Of a DNA stretch of 64,000 nt, positions 8,014-16,186 are shown one piece after another. The notes below the pieces were generated by a model that saw only the letters and a program-made list of their open reading frames with translations, was not told the origin of the DNA and ran no database searches. How positions within the stretch are numbered: position 1 is the first letter of the stretch; every line of letters starts with the position of its first letter. The stretch is from Actinophytocola sp050699935 (lineage in GTDB: Bacteria; Actinomycetota; Actinomycetes; Mycobacteriales; Pseudonocardiaceae), in the NCBI RefSeq assembly GCF_050699935.1, contig NZ_JBOHGB010000021.1:1-64000 (forward strand), read 5' to 3'. Position numbers and translations under genes: made by a program.

Positions 8014-10343
8014 TGGTCAGGGTTGGTGGGGCCAGCGGCTGTCGGCGATACTCCTGCCGGGGAGGCGCACCGGCTGTCGGAGCGCAGGCTGGTGGCGGTC
8101 GAGCAGTTGTTCACCGCTGAGCTGGCCTGTGCTCGTCATGCCGAGATCGTCGCTGAGCCGTCCGATGTGGTGCGAGAGCACCCGCTGCGTGAGCGGTTGC
8201 ACGGCCTGTTGATGACCGCGTTGTACCGCGCTGGACGGCAGGGTGAGGCGCTGGCGGTCTATCGGGAGGTGCGGCGGACGCTGGTCAGAGAGCTGGGGTT
8301 GGAGCCGGGGCCGGACCTGCGGGCCTTGGAAGGGCGGATCCTGGCCGGTGAGCCGCTCGGTGCGCCGAGTACGGCGGCAACGCCTCTGCCGGCACCGGCT
8401 CAGCTTCCAGCCGATGTCTCCGACTTCGTCGGCCGAGCCGCCGAGTTGTCCAAAGTGGATGGTCTGTTGTGTGCGGGTGATCCGTCGGCTCGTCTGGTCG
8501 CGGTCACGGGCGCCGCTGGTGTCGGCAAGACGGCTCTCGCGGTTCGGTGGGCGCACCGGGTCGCTGGTCGCTTTTCCGGACGGTCAGCTGTATGTGGACC
8601 TTCGCGGTTATGGCCCGGACCAGCAGGTGACGCCGGGCGACGCTCTGGCGGGTTTTCTACGTTCCTTCGGCGTGCTGGGCGCCGCGATCCCTCCAGAGGA
8701 CGCCGAGCGGGCGGCCATGTTCCGGACATTGGTCGCCGGCAGGCGAGTGCTGCTGTTGTTGGACAACGCGCGCACCGCGGACCAAGTACGGCCATTGCTG
8801 CCTGGATCCGCGTCGTGTTTCGTCGCGATCACCAGCCGGGACCTCCTGACCGGGCTGGCCGCGCGGGACGGGGTGCGCCGCATTGACCTGGACCGGATGA
8901 CCCCTGCGGAGGCCGTCAGCCTGTTGGGCCGGTTGATCGGCGACCACGCCCACGCCGACCAGGACGCGATCGCGCACCTGATCGAGCGGTGCGCCCGGTT
9001 GCCGCTGGCCCTGCGAATCGCCGCGGAGCGGGTCCGCGAGCGCCGGGGCAGGCGGGGTCGCCGACCTGGTTGCCGAACTCGGTGACGAGCAGGCCCGGCT
9101 GGACGCATTTGAGGTCGGGACCGACGCACACACCTCGGTGCGCGCGGTGTTGTCGTGGTCGTACCAGCAGCTAGAACCTGCCGCCGCCCGGCTGTTTCGG
9201 TTGTGCGGCCTGCATCCCGGCCACGATGTGGACGTCTACGCGCTCACCGCGTTACTCGGAGCCGACACGCCCCGGACGACTCGCCGCCTGCTCACCACCC
9301 TGACCCGTGCACACCTGATCGAGCGGACCGGCACGCACCAGGAGAGGTACCAACAGCACGACCTGTTGTGGGGGTACGCGGCCGAACTCGCCGAGTCCAC
9401 TGACGGCGACGACAGCCGCGCCGCAGCGCTGACCAGGTTGTTCGACCACTACCGGTACACCGCGTCGCTGGCAGTGGACTCCGTCTATCCCGACGGCGCG
9501 GACGCCAGGCCGCGGTTTCCGGAGCCGGCAACACCGGTGCCGGATGTCCACACCACGAGCAGAGCCGAACACTGGCCGGAGGCAGAACACGCCAACCTGC
9601 TCGCCGCAGCCGTCCACGCCGGCAACCACGACTGGCCGCACTACGCCGGCGACCTCTCGGCCACCCTGTACCGGCACATACGCCGCCGCGCCCGTCATGC
9701 CGACACCCACACCCTGCACAGCCAGGCGCTCGCGGTCGCCCGCACGCTGGGCAACCGCGACAACGAGCAGACCGCACTAGCCGGGCTCGCGCACACCTAC
9801 CAGCGGACCGGCCGTTACGAGAAGGCAGCCGAGCACTACCGGCAGGCTCTGACAGTGGCACGTGAGTGCGAGAACTCGCACGGCGAGCTGACCGCACTCG
9901 GCGGCCTGGCCGACAACCTGCTGCTCACCGGCAACTACCGACAATCTGCCGAGTATTACCGCCAGGTACTCGCCGTCGCCAGCGAAACCGGCTCCCGGCT
10001 CGGCGGACTCAAGGCCATCGCCGGGCTCGGCCACTGCGACCTGTTGACCGATCGCTACGAGGACGCCGCCGGGCACTACCGGCAGTCGTTGGCCATGGCG
10101 CGGGAGATCGGGAACCGCTCCAGCGAGTTGTCCGCCATCGTCGGTCTGGGCCGCATCAGCAAGCGGATCGGCCACTACCAGCAGGCAGCGGACTACTACC
10201 AGGAAGCACTAGCCGGTGCCCGCGCGACTGGTCACCTCCTCGCCGAACTGTTCGCGCTGGCCCGCCTTGGCGACGTGTACGCGATGACCGGCCACTACGA
10301 GCAGGCGGAGGACAGATCGCGGACACGTCCACCGTCGGCATGA
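8014..10343 (+). pseudogene. AfsR/SARP-family regulator, 5'-truncated and frameshifted
   Basis: The order of domains is that of an AfsR-like activator: the end of the bacterial transcriptional activation domain (EHPLRERLHGLLMTALYR, LELGLEPGPDLRALE-like), an NB-ARC ATPase with Walker A GAAGVGKTA near 8510 and LLLLDNARTADQVRPLLPG, then C-terminal TPR repeats with the recurring YRQALTVAR pattern to 10343. The winged-helix DNA-binding domain at the N-terminus is missing, cut at the IS edge. Two frameshifts break the rest: an extra T in CGCTTTTCCGG near 8574 and an extra G in CGCCGGGGCAGG near 9044. Each extra base sits in a homopolymer run. It cannot make a normal regulator. Confidence 0.85.
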
Positions 10344-10383
10344 CCGGTCATGTCAACCAGATCAATCCACCCGTGATCTGAAA

Positions 10384-10396
10384 GTCCACTTTGGAC
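10384..10396. promoter_or_regulatory. Palindrome before the YbaB-like operon
   Basis: GTCCACTTTGGAC has 5-base arms around CTT and lies just upstream of the ribosome site GGGAGG of the following gene. It could be an operator, but the same kind of palindrome recurs inside unrelated coding regions in this window, so a general genome motif is the alternative. Confidence 0.3.
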
Positions 10397-10412
10397 ACTA
10401 GTGGGAGGTGTC

Positions 10413-10748
10413 ATGGGAATCCGGATGTCCTTGCTGCGCCAGCGAGTTCAGGAGCACGTCGCCCGAAGGATGGCGCTGGCCGAAAGCATCGACGCGGAGC
10501 TGTCCGGTCGGCGGTTCGCCGCGGCCTCGGACGGCGGGTTGGTGGTTGCCGAGGCCGACCACACCGCCCGCCTGGTCAACCTCCGGTTCACCGCAACCGC
10601 GTTGACCCGGAGCACGGGCCGTGCGCTGGGCACTCAGGTCGTGCAGGCAGTCACCCGCGCGCAGGCAGACGCACGCTCGGCGATCGAGAGTGCGGTACGG
10701 GCCAAGGCTCGGGAACACCAGATTGCGGTGTCGGAGCTTGCGCGATGA
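10413..10748 (+). CDS. YbaB/EbfC-family nucleoid-associated-like protein
   Basis: The 111-residue protein has the YbaB layout: an N-terminal helix (RQRVQEHVARRMALAESIDA), a central beta segment (RRFAAASDGGLVVAEADH, LVNLRFTATAL) and a C-terminal helix. YbaB/EbfC proteins are small dimeric DNA-binding proteins; in Pseudonocardiaceae many divergent copies accompany WXG100/ESX-type genes. ATG 10413 was chosen because GGGAGG ends 4 bases before it; ATG 10425 is the alternative. It overlaps the next gene by 4 bases (ATGA), so the two form an operon. No effector or WXG100 gene is nearby. Confidence 0.6.
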   Translation: MGIRMSLLRQRVQEHVARRMALAESIDAELSGRRFAAASDGGLVVAEADHTARLVNLRFTATALTRSTGRALGTQVVQAVTRAQADARSAIESAVRAKAREHQIAVSELAR

Positions 10749-11026
10749 GCCACTCGTACGAATTGCGCCTGTTCGACCACGACGACGTCGGCGACTACCG
10801 GGAAGATCGTTTCACGGTACGCAACGAACCGGCCGGCGACTACTTCGCGGCGGTGCCAGTCGACGCCAGTCTCGGCTGGGTCGGAGTCGACCGGACCGGC
10901 ACGCTGACCGGCGTGGAACCGGACGGCCCGACGATGGCGAGAATGCCCCAGGACCGTGTGGCGGGTCTGCTGATCGCCGCCATCAACCAGGCAGAACTCA
11001 CGGCACGCCGCCACCTGCGACCGTGA
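10745..11026 (+). CDS. Small protein with YbaB-like C-terminal region
   Basis: This 93-residue acidic protein begins with MSHSYELRLFDHDDVGDYRE and ends with a segment resembling YbaB proteins (VDRTGTLTGVEPDGPTM, then a helix AGLLIAAINQAELTARRHL). It is translated from an ATG overlapping the stop of the upstream gene, so the two products are probably made together and may interact. No catalytic or membrane features are visible. Its function is unknown. Confidence 0.55.
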   Translation: MSHSYELRLFDHDDVGDYREDRFTVRNEPAGDYFAAVPVDASLGWVGVDRTGTLTGVEPDGPTMARMPQDRVAGLLIAAINQAELTARRHLRP

Positions 11027-11250
11027 TGATCCCGCGTCGGCCAGGAAGTTGACCGGTGAACACCCGGCAGGCCGGCCCGTGAACGGGACCGGCTTGCTGT
11101 GGAATGTCCCGACGGCACCGGTGCGGAGCCGCAGTGGCGCGAGGACCGGATCGACGCGCTGTTGTGGCGGTCCGCCTGGACCTCCTCGGCCAATCGTTGC
11201 TTGGCTTCGTTGGCCAACTCGGCAGCGTGTCGATGCTTCCCTTGGGCTGA

Positions 11251-11291
11251 GGACGGCTCTTGCCGTCCTGCGGGCGCGAACGCGCCCGCAG
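11251..11291. terminator. Tandem hairpins, possible terminator
   Basis: GGACGGC-TCTT-GCCGTCC (11251-11268) is followed directly by an 11-base-pair stem with an AA loop, CTGCGGGCGCG/CGCGCCCGCAG (11268-11291). The pair lies 225 bases beyond the YbaB-like operon and could end its transcript or fold as a small RNA. Confidence 0.4.
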
Positions 11292-11401
11292 CCCCGATCT
11301 TGTTCCCCCATAGATCGAGAGTAACCCCGGGTGATGTCACGGGCCCATGTCATGCGATCCCATCAAGATCGCTGACAGAGAGCGTTAGACCAGGTCAAAG
11401 G

Positions 11402-11449
11402 GGGCGCCCTTGGCAGGATTCGAACCTGCGACACCTGCCTCCGGAGGGC
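11402..11449 (-). repeat. attL-like duplicate of the tRNA-Arg 3' end
   Basis: All 48 bases are identical to 12537-12584, covering the 3' acceptor strand, T arm, variable loop and the anticodon stem-loop up to the 5' anticodon stem. The sequence diverges right after GGAGGGC, so there is no second functional tRNA here. Confidence 0.85.
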
Positions 11450-11519
11450 TACACCGGCACAGGGCGCCGCGAGTCTGACCAGCGGTTTTGGTGGTGGCCG
11501 GCGCCCGGTGACCCCGGCC

Positions 11520-11597
11520 TTGTTCACGCATTGTCCACAGCGTGCTCGACCGGGCATCATGCACGTGAGCGAGGCGACACGGATGGGCATTGTCCAC
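11520..11597. promoter_or_regulatory. Left cluster of TTGTCCAC sites (integrase arm-like)
   Basis: TTGTTCAC at 11520-11527, TTGTCCAC at 11531-11538 and TTGTCCAC at 11590-11597 are all in the same orientation. The first two are spaced by GCA exactly as in the right cluster. Spaced direct repeats inside both ends of an integrated element are typical arm-type binding sites. The cluster also covers the region where the toxin-antitoxin promoter should lie, so a role in autoregulation is an alternative. Confidence 0.45.
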
Positions 11598-11639
11598 TTG
11601 CCCACGTGTCCGTACTCTGTGTGTGGAGAGGAGGCTGCC

Positions 11640-11930
11640 ATGACAGCAGTGGACGGGTTCCGCCCCATCGCGGAGGTCACCGCCGATGAGCGCGCGAGGA
11701 TCGCCTTCGGCAAGGCCGGCGTGCACAAGGACGACCGCTACGCGCTGGCCGTCAACGACGAGGGCGCCATCCTGCTCACGCCGCTGGCGAGCATCCCCAA
11801 GCGCGAGCTGCTGGTCTGGGAGAACGAGGACCTGAAGGCGTCACTGTTCCGCGGCCTGGCCGACGCCGCCGAGGGCAAGATCAAGCGCCTGGACTGGCTG
11901 ACCGAGGATGAGGAAGACGAAGACGAGTGA
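11640..11930 (+). CDS. Antitoxin, AbrB-like, of a type II toxin-antitoxin pair
   Basis: The 96-residue acidic protein has an N-terminal region predicted to bind DNA as a swapped hairpin (DRYALAVNDEGAILLTPLAS, then IPKRELLVWENED) resembling AbrB/SpoVT-type antitoxins, followed by a helix (LKASLFRGLADAAEGKIK) and a very acidic tail (TEDEEDEDE). The ATG at 11640 is preceded by GGAGAGGAGG. The end overlaps the toxin start by 4 bases (GTGA), the usual antitoxin-first arrangement. It should neutralise the toxin and repress the operon. The AbrB-like assignment is from pattern only. Confidence 0.65.
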   Translation: MTAVDGFRPIAEVTADERARIAFGKAGVHKDDRYALAVNDEGAILLTPLASIPKRELLVWENEDLKASLFRGLADAAEGKIKRLDWLTEDEEDEDE

Positions 11931-12229
11931 GTGCTCCTCCCTACGTCCTCAAATACACCGCTGAGGCCGAGAAGGTCATCGAGGACCTGCAGAGCCCGCA
12001 GTACAAGACGAAGCTCAAGAAGGTTCGGAAGACGCTGCGCCTGCTGCAGAACCCAGGGCCGAGTCACCCGGGCCTGAACTCGCACCGCTACCAGTCGGTG
12101 CCCGGCCCCGGTGGCGCCGCGCTGTGGGAGTCCTACGTCGAGAACAAGACCCCCTCAGCGTGGCGCATCTGGTGGATCTATGGCGCCGCCGACGAGATCA
12201 TCATCGTCACGATCGGTCCGCACCCGTAG
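11927..12229 (+). CDS. RelE/ParE-like toxin
   Basis: The 100-residue basic protein has the RelE/ParE fold order: a start strand (YVLKYTAEAEKVIEDL), two helices with many lysines (YKTKLKKVRKTLRLLQ), a middle segment ending HRYQSVPGPG, then strands ALWESYVEN, AWRIWWIYG and EIIIVTIGPHP. RelE members cut mRNA on the ribosome while ParE members poison gyrase; the sequence alone does not say which applies. The GTG start lies within the antitoxin stop. Its presence in a tRNA-linked cassette without an integrase fits selection for stable retention. Confidence 0.7.
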   Translation: MSAPPYVLKYTAEAEKVIEDLQSPQYKTKLKKVRKTLRLLQNPGPSHPGLNSHRYQSVPGPGGAALWESYVENKTPSAWRIWWIYGAADEIIIVTIGPHP

Positions 12230-12536
12230 GGCTGTGAGCTCGCCGGGATCGGGGACCAGCGGTGAGAAGTGCAACGAGTGCCTTGCCAAGCAACAGGCTG
12301 GCACGTGTCGCGCTGGATAGTGATCTCACGATGCCGGGTTCCTGCCATCTCGTCGACCGGACGGGTCAAGGAATGGCAGGCCTCCTTGCGCTCTGACAGT
12401 GATCGCCCAGACCGTTGATCGACTTGTCCACGCATTGTCCACGGGGAGCCGCAGGTGGCCGGGTTTCGTCGGACACAGCCGGATACGGCGAAACCGCCGC
12501 GACCAAGCGTTTTTGCTAGTCAGCGGCGGTTTGACT
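12230..12536. other. Intergenic right arm of the cassette
   Basis: This stretch of 307 bases between the toxin stop and the tRNA 3' end holds no convincing gene. It contains the right cluster of TTGTCCAC sites (12424-12442). A GC-rich inverted segment near 12480-12530 (GGCGAAACCGCCGCGACC and CAGCGGCGGTTTGAC share GGCGGTTT-type arms) may form the tRNA transcript terminator. Confidence 0.45.
12424..12442. promoter_or_regulatory. Right cluster of TTGTCCAC sites (integrase arm-like)
   Basis: TTGTCCAC-GCA-TTGTCCAC: two perfect direct repeats with the same 3-base spacer as in the left cluster, 95 bases inside the right att core. The 20-base stretch CTTGTCCACGCATTGTCCAC matches the left one at 19 of 20 positions. 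Confidence 0.5.
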
Positions 12537-12584
12537 GGGCGCCCTTGGCAGGATTCGAACCTGCGACACCTGCCTCCGGAGGGC
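12537..12584 (-). repeat. attR-like core within tRNA-Arg
   Basis: This is the tRNA-side copy of the 48-bp direct repeat whose partner is at 11402-11449. It starts 3 bases beyond the discriminator and ends in the 5' side of the anticodon stem. Confidence 0.8.
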
Positions 12585-12612
12585 AGTGCTCTATCCCCTG
12601 AGCTACAAGGGC
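12540..12612 (-). tRNA. tRNA-Arg(CCG)
   Basis: Read on the minus strand the 73 bases fold as a standard tRNA: acceptor stem GCCCTTG/CAAGGGC, D arm AGCTCAGGGGATAGAGCA, anticodon stem CTGCC/GGCAG with loop CTCCGGA giving anticodon CCG, and T arm with GTTCGAATC. It decodes CGG arginine codons. CCA is not encoded cleanly after the discriminator G. Its 3' portion is the attachment site of the neighbouring cassette, and the gene remains intact. Confidence 0.95.
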
Positions 12613-12680
12613 CCTTGTCATGTGACCGGTACCTTAGCGTACTCGGTGGGGGCCGGCGGCCGGCGGCTACCGTGAGCCGC

Positions 12681-14402
12681 ATGGATGGGTTGCGCAGGCG
12701 GTGGGTGGAGTCCGGCGGGGTGCGGCTCCGCGTGGTCGAGCAAGGGGCCGGGCCCACGGTGATCCTCGTGCACGGCTACCCGGACAACCATTCCGTCTGG
12801 GACGGGGTGGCCGCGCGGCTGCGCGACCGGTTTCGGGTCGTGCGGTACGACGTGCGGGGGCACGGCTCGTCCGGGGAGCCCCCGAACAAGGACGGCTACC
12901 GGATGGCGGCGCTGGGCGACGATCTTCGTGCCGTCGCGAACGCCGTCTGTCCCGGTGAGGCCGTGCATCTCGTCGGGCACGACTGGGGGTCCATCCAGGG
13001 CTGGGCCGCGCTCGATCCGGACCTCGTCAAGTCCTTCACGTCCATCTCCGGGCCCGACCTCGACCAGATCGGCGTCTGGCTGCGGGGCTGGCCCCGGCGG
13101 CCGCTCCGGGTCGGGCGGCAGGCGCTGCACTCCTGGTACCTCGCGGCCTTCCAGCTCCCCGTCATCCCCGAGCTGGTCTGGCGGCTGCCGCGGCTGCGGA
13201 CGACGTTCCGCGCCGACTACCGGGACGCACGCAACGGCATCCAGCTCTACCGGGCCAACCTGATGAAGCCGCCGAAGGACCCGAAGACGATCACCGTCCC
13301 GGTCCAGCAGATCGCGCTCACCCAGGACCCCTACGTCACCCGCTCCCTGCTCGACGCCGCCGATCCCTGGTGCGAGAACCTCTGGCGCCGCGAGCTCGTC
13401 GCCGGGCACTGGGCACCCCGCACGCACCCCGACGCGGTCGCGCGGCTCATCGCCGACTTCGTCCGGCACGTCGACGGGGAACCGGCGCCGCGCGAGCTCG
13501 CCCGGGCGAAGCGACCGGCGCGGACGACTCGGCCGGGGAACGCGGGGCGGGTGACGCCGGGCAGGCGGGCGAGGAGGAGCGCAACGGTGCCGGACCTGGC
13601 GGGGCAGCTCGCCGTCGTCACCGGTGCCGGTAGTGGGATCGGCCGGGAGACGGCTCTCGCCCTGGCCGACGCCGGTGTCGAGGTCCTCTGCGTGGACATC
13701 GACCTCGACTCCGCCGAGGCGACCGCCCGCCGGGCGAACAGTGTCGCCTACCGGCTCGACGTCGCCGACGGGTCGGCCACCGAGAAGCTCGCCGCGCACG
13801 TCAACACCGAGCACGGCGTCCCCGACCTCGTCATGGCCAACGCCGGCATCGGGGTCAGCGGCTCCTTTCTCGACACCAGCGAGGAGGACTGGCGCCGCGT
13901 CCTGGACGTCAACCTGTGGGGTGTGATCCACACCCTCCGCGCATTCCTCCCCGCCATGGTCGACCGGCGCGAGGGCGGCCACGTCGTGATCACGTCGAGC
14001 GCCGCCGGCTACCTCCCCACGCCGACGCTCCCGGCCTACAGCACGACCAAGGCCGGCGTGCTGATGCTCGCCCAGTGCCTCGCCGGCGAGCTCCGGGAGG
14101 CCGGCATCGGGGTCAGCGCCATCTGCCCCGGCTTCGTGCACACCAACATCACCGCCACCACGCGCTTCGCCGGCGTCGGGCCGGAGGAGGAGCAGGACCG
14201 CCGGCGACACGCCTTCGCGATGTACGAGAAGCGTGGCTACGGCCCGGAGAAGGTTGCCCGGGCCGTGGTGGCCGCCGTCGGCGCGGGCAAGCTCGTCGTG
14301 CCGGTCACGCCGGAGGCCCGGGTCGGCGCGCTCGGTGCCCGGTTCGCACCCGCGGCCACCCGGGCGATCGGCCGCTGGCTCGGCTCGCTCGCCGCACGAT
14401 GA
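12681..14402 (+). CDS. EphD-like fusion: alpha/beta hydrolase plus SDR oxidoreductase
   Basis: The 573-residue protein has two domains. Residues ~1-300 are an alpha/beta hydrolase with HGYPDNHSVWDG (oxyanion region), the nucleophile elbow GHDWGS (Asp nucleophile) and a late His in VAGHWAPRTHP, matching epoxide hydrolases. Residues ~310-573 are a short-chain dehydrogenase with VVTGAGSGIGRETA, MANAGIG, a catalytic serine in TSSAAGY and YSTTK. This arrangement is that of mycobacterial EphD, linked to mycolate modification; whether this organism has mycolates is unknown. ATG 12681 was chosen; GTG 12672 is possible. The basic, Arg-rich linker lies near residues 275-300. Confidence 0.85.
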   Translation: MDGLRRRWVESGGVRLRVVEQGAGPTVILVHGYPDNHSVWDGVAARLRDRFRVVRYDVRGHGSSGEPPNKDGYRMAALGDDLRAVANAVCPGEAVHLVGHDWGSIQGWAALDPDLVKSFTSISGPDLDQIGVWLRGWPRRPLRVGRQALHSWYLAAFQLPVIPELVWRLPRLRTTFRADYRDARNGIQLYRANLMKPPKDPKTITVPVQQIALTQDPYVTRSLLDAADPWCENLWRRELVAGHWAPRTHPDAVARLIADFVRHVDGEPAPRELARAKRPARTTRPGNAGRVTPGRRARRSATVPDLAGQLAVVTGAGSGIGRETALALADAGVEVLCVDIDLDSAEATARRANSVAYRLDVADGSATEKLAAHVNTEHGVPDLVMANAGIGVSGSFLDTSEEDWRRVLDVNLWGVIHTLRAFLPAMVDRREGGHVVITSSAAGYLPTPTLPAYSTTKAGVLMLAQCLAGELREAGIGVSAICPGFVHTNITATTRFAGVGPEEEQDRRRHAFAMYEKRGYGPEKVARAVVAAVGAGKLVVPVTPEARVGALGARFAPAATRAIGRWLGSLAAR

Positions 14403-14460
14403 ACGTTGCAAGCATGCGCATGTGACTATATGTTGGCGCCCGGGTAGGAAGGAGCCGGGT

Positions 14461-15357
14461 ATGAGCCACGAGCACGCGAGCGCGTCCCGCCGCCACCTGG
14501 GCGTGCTGACCGCCGCGTTCGCGATCACGGCCGCGTTCATGGTGGTCGAGGTCGCCGCCGGGCTCGCGACCTCCTCGCTCGCGCTCATCTCCGACGGTGC
14601 GCACATGGTCACCGACGTGATCGGGGTCGGCCTCGCGCTCGTCGCGATCCTCGCCGCCGGACGCGCCCGCCGCACCCCCGGCCGGACCTTCGGCCTCTAC
14701 CGCGCCGAGGTGCTCGCCGCCCTCGCCAACGCCGTCCTGCTCTTCGGGGTCGCCGGCTACGTCCTCGTCGAGGCCGTGCAGCGGTTCCGCGATCCGCCCG
14801 TGGTACCCGGCGGCACCGTGCTGGCCGTCGCGCTGCTCGGGCTGGTGGCCAACACGGCCGCGTTCCTGTTGCTGCGCAAGGGGTCCGCGGAGAGCCTCAA
14901 CGTCCGCGGCGCCTACCTGGAGGTGCTCGCCGACCTCGTCGGCTCGCTCGGCGTGCTGCTCAGCGGCGCGCTGACGCTGCTGTTCGGCTGGCGCTGGGCC
15001 GACCCCGTCCTCGGTGTCGCGATCGGACTGTGGGTGCTGCCGCGCACCTGGGCACTGGCCCGCCGCTCGCTGCGCATCCTGTTCCAGCACGCCCCCGAGC
15101 GGGTCGACGTCGAGCGGCTCACCCACGCGCTGGGCGCGCTCGACCGGGTCAGGGAGGTGCACGACGTGCACGTCTGGACGCTCACCTCGGGCATGGAGGT
15201 CGCCTCCGCGCACCTCACCGTGCTCGCCGGCGCCGACCGGGAGGAGATCCTGCGGGCCGCGCGCACGCTGCTCGCCGACGAGTACCAGATCGAGCACGCC
15301 ACGCTGCAGGTCGAGACCGGCGAGTCCGCGGTGAGCTGCCACGAGCTCCAGTGGTGA
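14461..15357 (+). CDS. CDF-family cation diffusion facilitator (metal efflux)
   Basis: The 298-residue inner-membrane protein has about six transmembrane helices and a C-terminal cytoplasmic metal-binding domain (VHDVHVWTLTSGMEVASAHL). The first metal-site motif is present (SDGAHMVTD). In the paired helix the usual HxxxD of zinc exporters is YLEVLADLVGS, with Glu in place of His, so the metal preference may differ from plain Zn. It exports a divalent metal in exchange for protons. The ATG start has AAGGAG upstream. The leader at 14403-14460 is AT-richer (GACTATATGTTGG) and contains ATGCGCAT, possibly a metal-sensor operator, but no ArsR-type gene adjoins it. Confidence 0.9.
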   Translation: MSHEHASASRRHLGVLTAAFAITAAFMVVEVAAGLATSSLALISDGAHMVTDVIGVGLALVAILAAGRARRTPGRTFGLYRAEVLAALANAVLLFGVAGYVLVEAVQRFRDPPVVPGGTVLAVALLGLVANTAAFLLLRKGSAESLNVRGAYLEVLADLVGSLGVLLSGALTLLFGWRWADPVLGVAIGLWVLPRTWALARRSLRILFQHAPERVDVERLTHALGALDRVREVHDVHVWTLTSGMEVASAHLTVLAGADREEILRAARTLLADEYQIEHATLQVETGESAVSCHELQW

Positions 15358-15361
15358 CCGC

Positions 15362-16186
15362 TCAGGGGAACGGCAGGGGCTCGGCGCCGCGCTGGTTCAG
15401 GTACGCGGTCATCAGCCGGATCTCGTTGTCCTGGCTGGAGACGACCTTCTGCGCGAGGTTGCGCACGTAGCCCTCGGACGCGTGCTCGGCGGCGTACTGC
15501 GCCATCTCCAGCCCACCCTGGTGGTGGCGGAGCATCAGCTGCAGGAACAGCACGTCCAGCTCCTTGCCGGACAGCGTGCGCAGCCTGTTGAGCTCCTCGG
15601 TGGTGGCCATGCCGGGCATCCGCTGCACGGCCCCGGTCGTGGTCCCGCCACTGCCGTCGCTGTGCGAGTGGGTACCGCCCTCGGACATCCAGCCCATGTG
15701 CGGGGCGCCCGGAGCGGGCAGGGCGGGCTGGCCCCACACGGTCAGCCAGCCCGACATCTCGCTGAGCTGCGCGAGCTGCGTGGACTCGATGTCGTACGCG
15801 ATGCCGCGCAGCACCTGGTCGGTCGTACGGTCGCGCTCGATGCCCGCCATCGTCACCGCCTGCAGGTGGTGCACCCGCATGTCCTGCGCGAACCCGACGT
15901 CGACCGAGCCCGCGTCGGGCGGCGCGGACGAGTCGGTCCGGGAGAGCGTCACGAGCATCCCGACGGTGGCACCGACCAGCAGCAGGACGACCGCGGCGGC
16001 GACGTACACGAGCACCCGGGGACCGCGCGACTGCCCCTCGTAGTGACCGGCGTCGCCCGTGTCGCGGTCGTCCCCGTCGGGGATCTCGTCGGGGTCGTCG
16101 GCCGTGCGGTCGTTGTCGTCGGGGGCGGGGTCGCCGACGGTCTCGTTGGTGTCCTCCGGTGCGGCCGGTTCGCGTGACCCGGTCAC
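15362..16186 (-). CDS. DUF305 membrane-anchored protein
   Basis: The 274-residue protein starts with an acidic, Asp-rich cytoplasmic tail (about residues 1-60), one transmembrane helix (VLVYVAAAVVLLLVGATVGM) and an outside DUF305 domain with its conserved His/Met pairs (DMRVHHLQAVTMAGIERD, QLMLRHHQGGLEMAQYA). DUF305 is a ferritin-like four-helix fold often found with copper-related genes; a metal role is inference. The GTG start overlaps the stop of the upstream DUF3105 gene by 4 bases, so the two are co-translated. It is convergent with the CDF exporter, separated by 4 bases. Confidence 0.85.
   Translation of the reverse strand: MTGSREPAAPEDTNETVGDPAPDDNDRTADDPDEIPDGDDRDTGDAGHYEGQSRGPRVLVYVAAAVVLLLVGATVGMLVTLSRTDSSAPPDAGSVDVGFAQDMRVHHLQAVTMAGIERDRTTDQVLRGIAYDIESTQLAQLSEMSGWLTVWGQPALPAPGAPHMGWMSEGGTHSHSDGSGGTTTGAVQRMPGMATTEELNRLRTLSGKELDVLFLQLMLRHHQGGLEMAQYAAEHASEGYVRNLAQKVVSSQDNEIRLMTAYLNQRGAEPLPFP

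Larger units (their letters stand above)
11027..11639. other. Intergenic region with hairpins, tRNA-fragment repeat and arm-like sites
   Basis: No convincing gene lies in this stretch. From left to right it holds two adjacent hairpins (11251-11291), the 48-bp duplicate of the tRNA-Arg 3' end (11402-11449), and the first cluster of TTGTCCAC-like sites (11520-11597). Minus-strand frames here encode low-complexity peptides and were rejected. Confidence 0.5.
11402..12584. mobile_element. Minimal tRNA-Arg-linked integrative cassette carrying a toxin-antitoxin pair
   Basis: A 48-bp exact copy of the 3' end of tRNA-Arg(CCG) (11402-11449) lies in direct orientation 1135 bases from the matching part of the intact tRNA (12537-12584). 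That is the normal signature of attL and attR after tyrosine-integrase insertion at a tRNA 3' end. Between them are only a two-gene toxin-antitoxin operon and, inside each end, clustered TTGTCCAC direct repeats like integrase arm sites. There is no integrase, excisionase or replication gene. It is either the last remnant of a larger element kept by its addiction module or a tiny non-autonomous element moved in trans. Confidence 0.65.

Noticed and set aside
5629..8021. Target-site duplication flanking the IS
   Set aside because: Eight-base flanks on the two sides do not match under either choice of element tips, consistent with a deletion at the IS edge.
11402..11449. A second tRNA-Arg gene
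   Set aside because: Only the 3' part is present; the D arm and 5' acceptor strand are missing, so it is an attachment-site copy.
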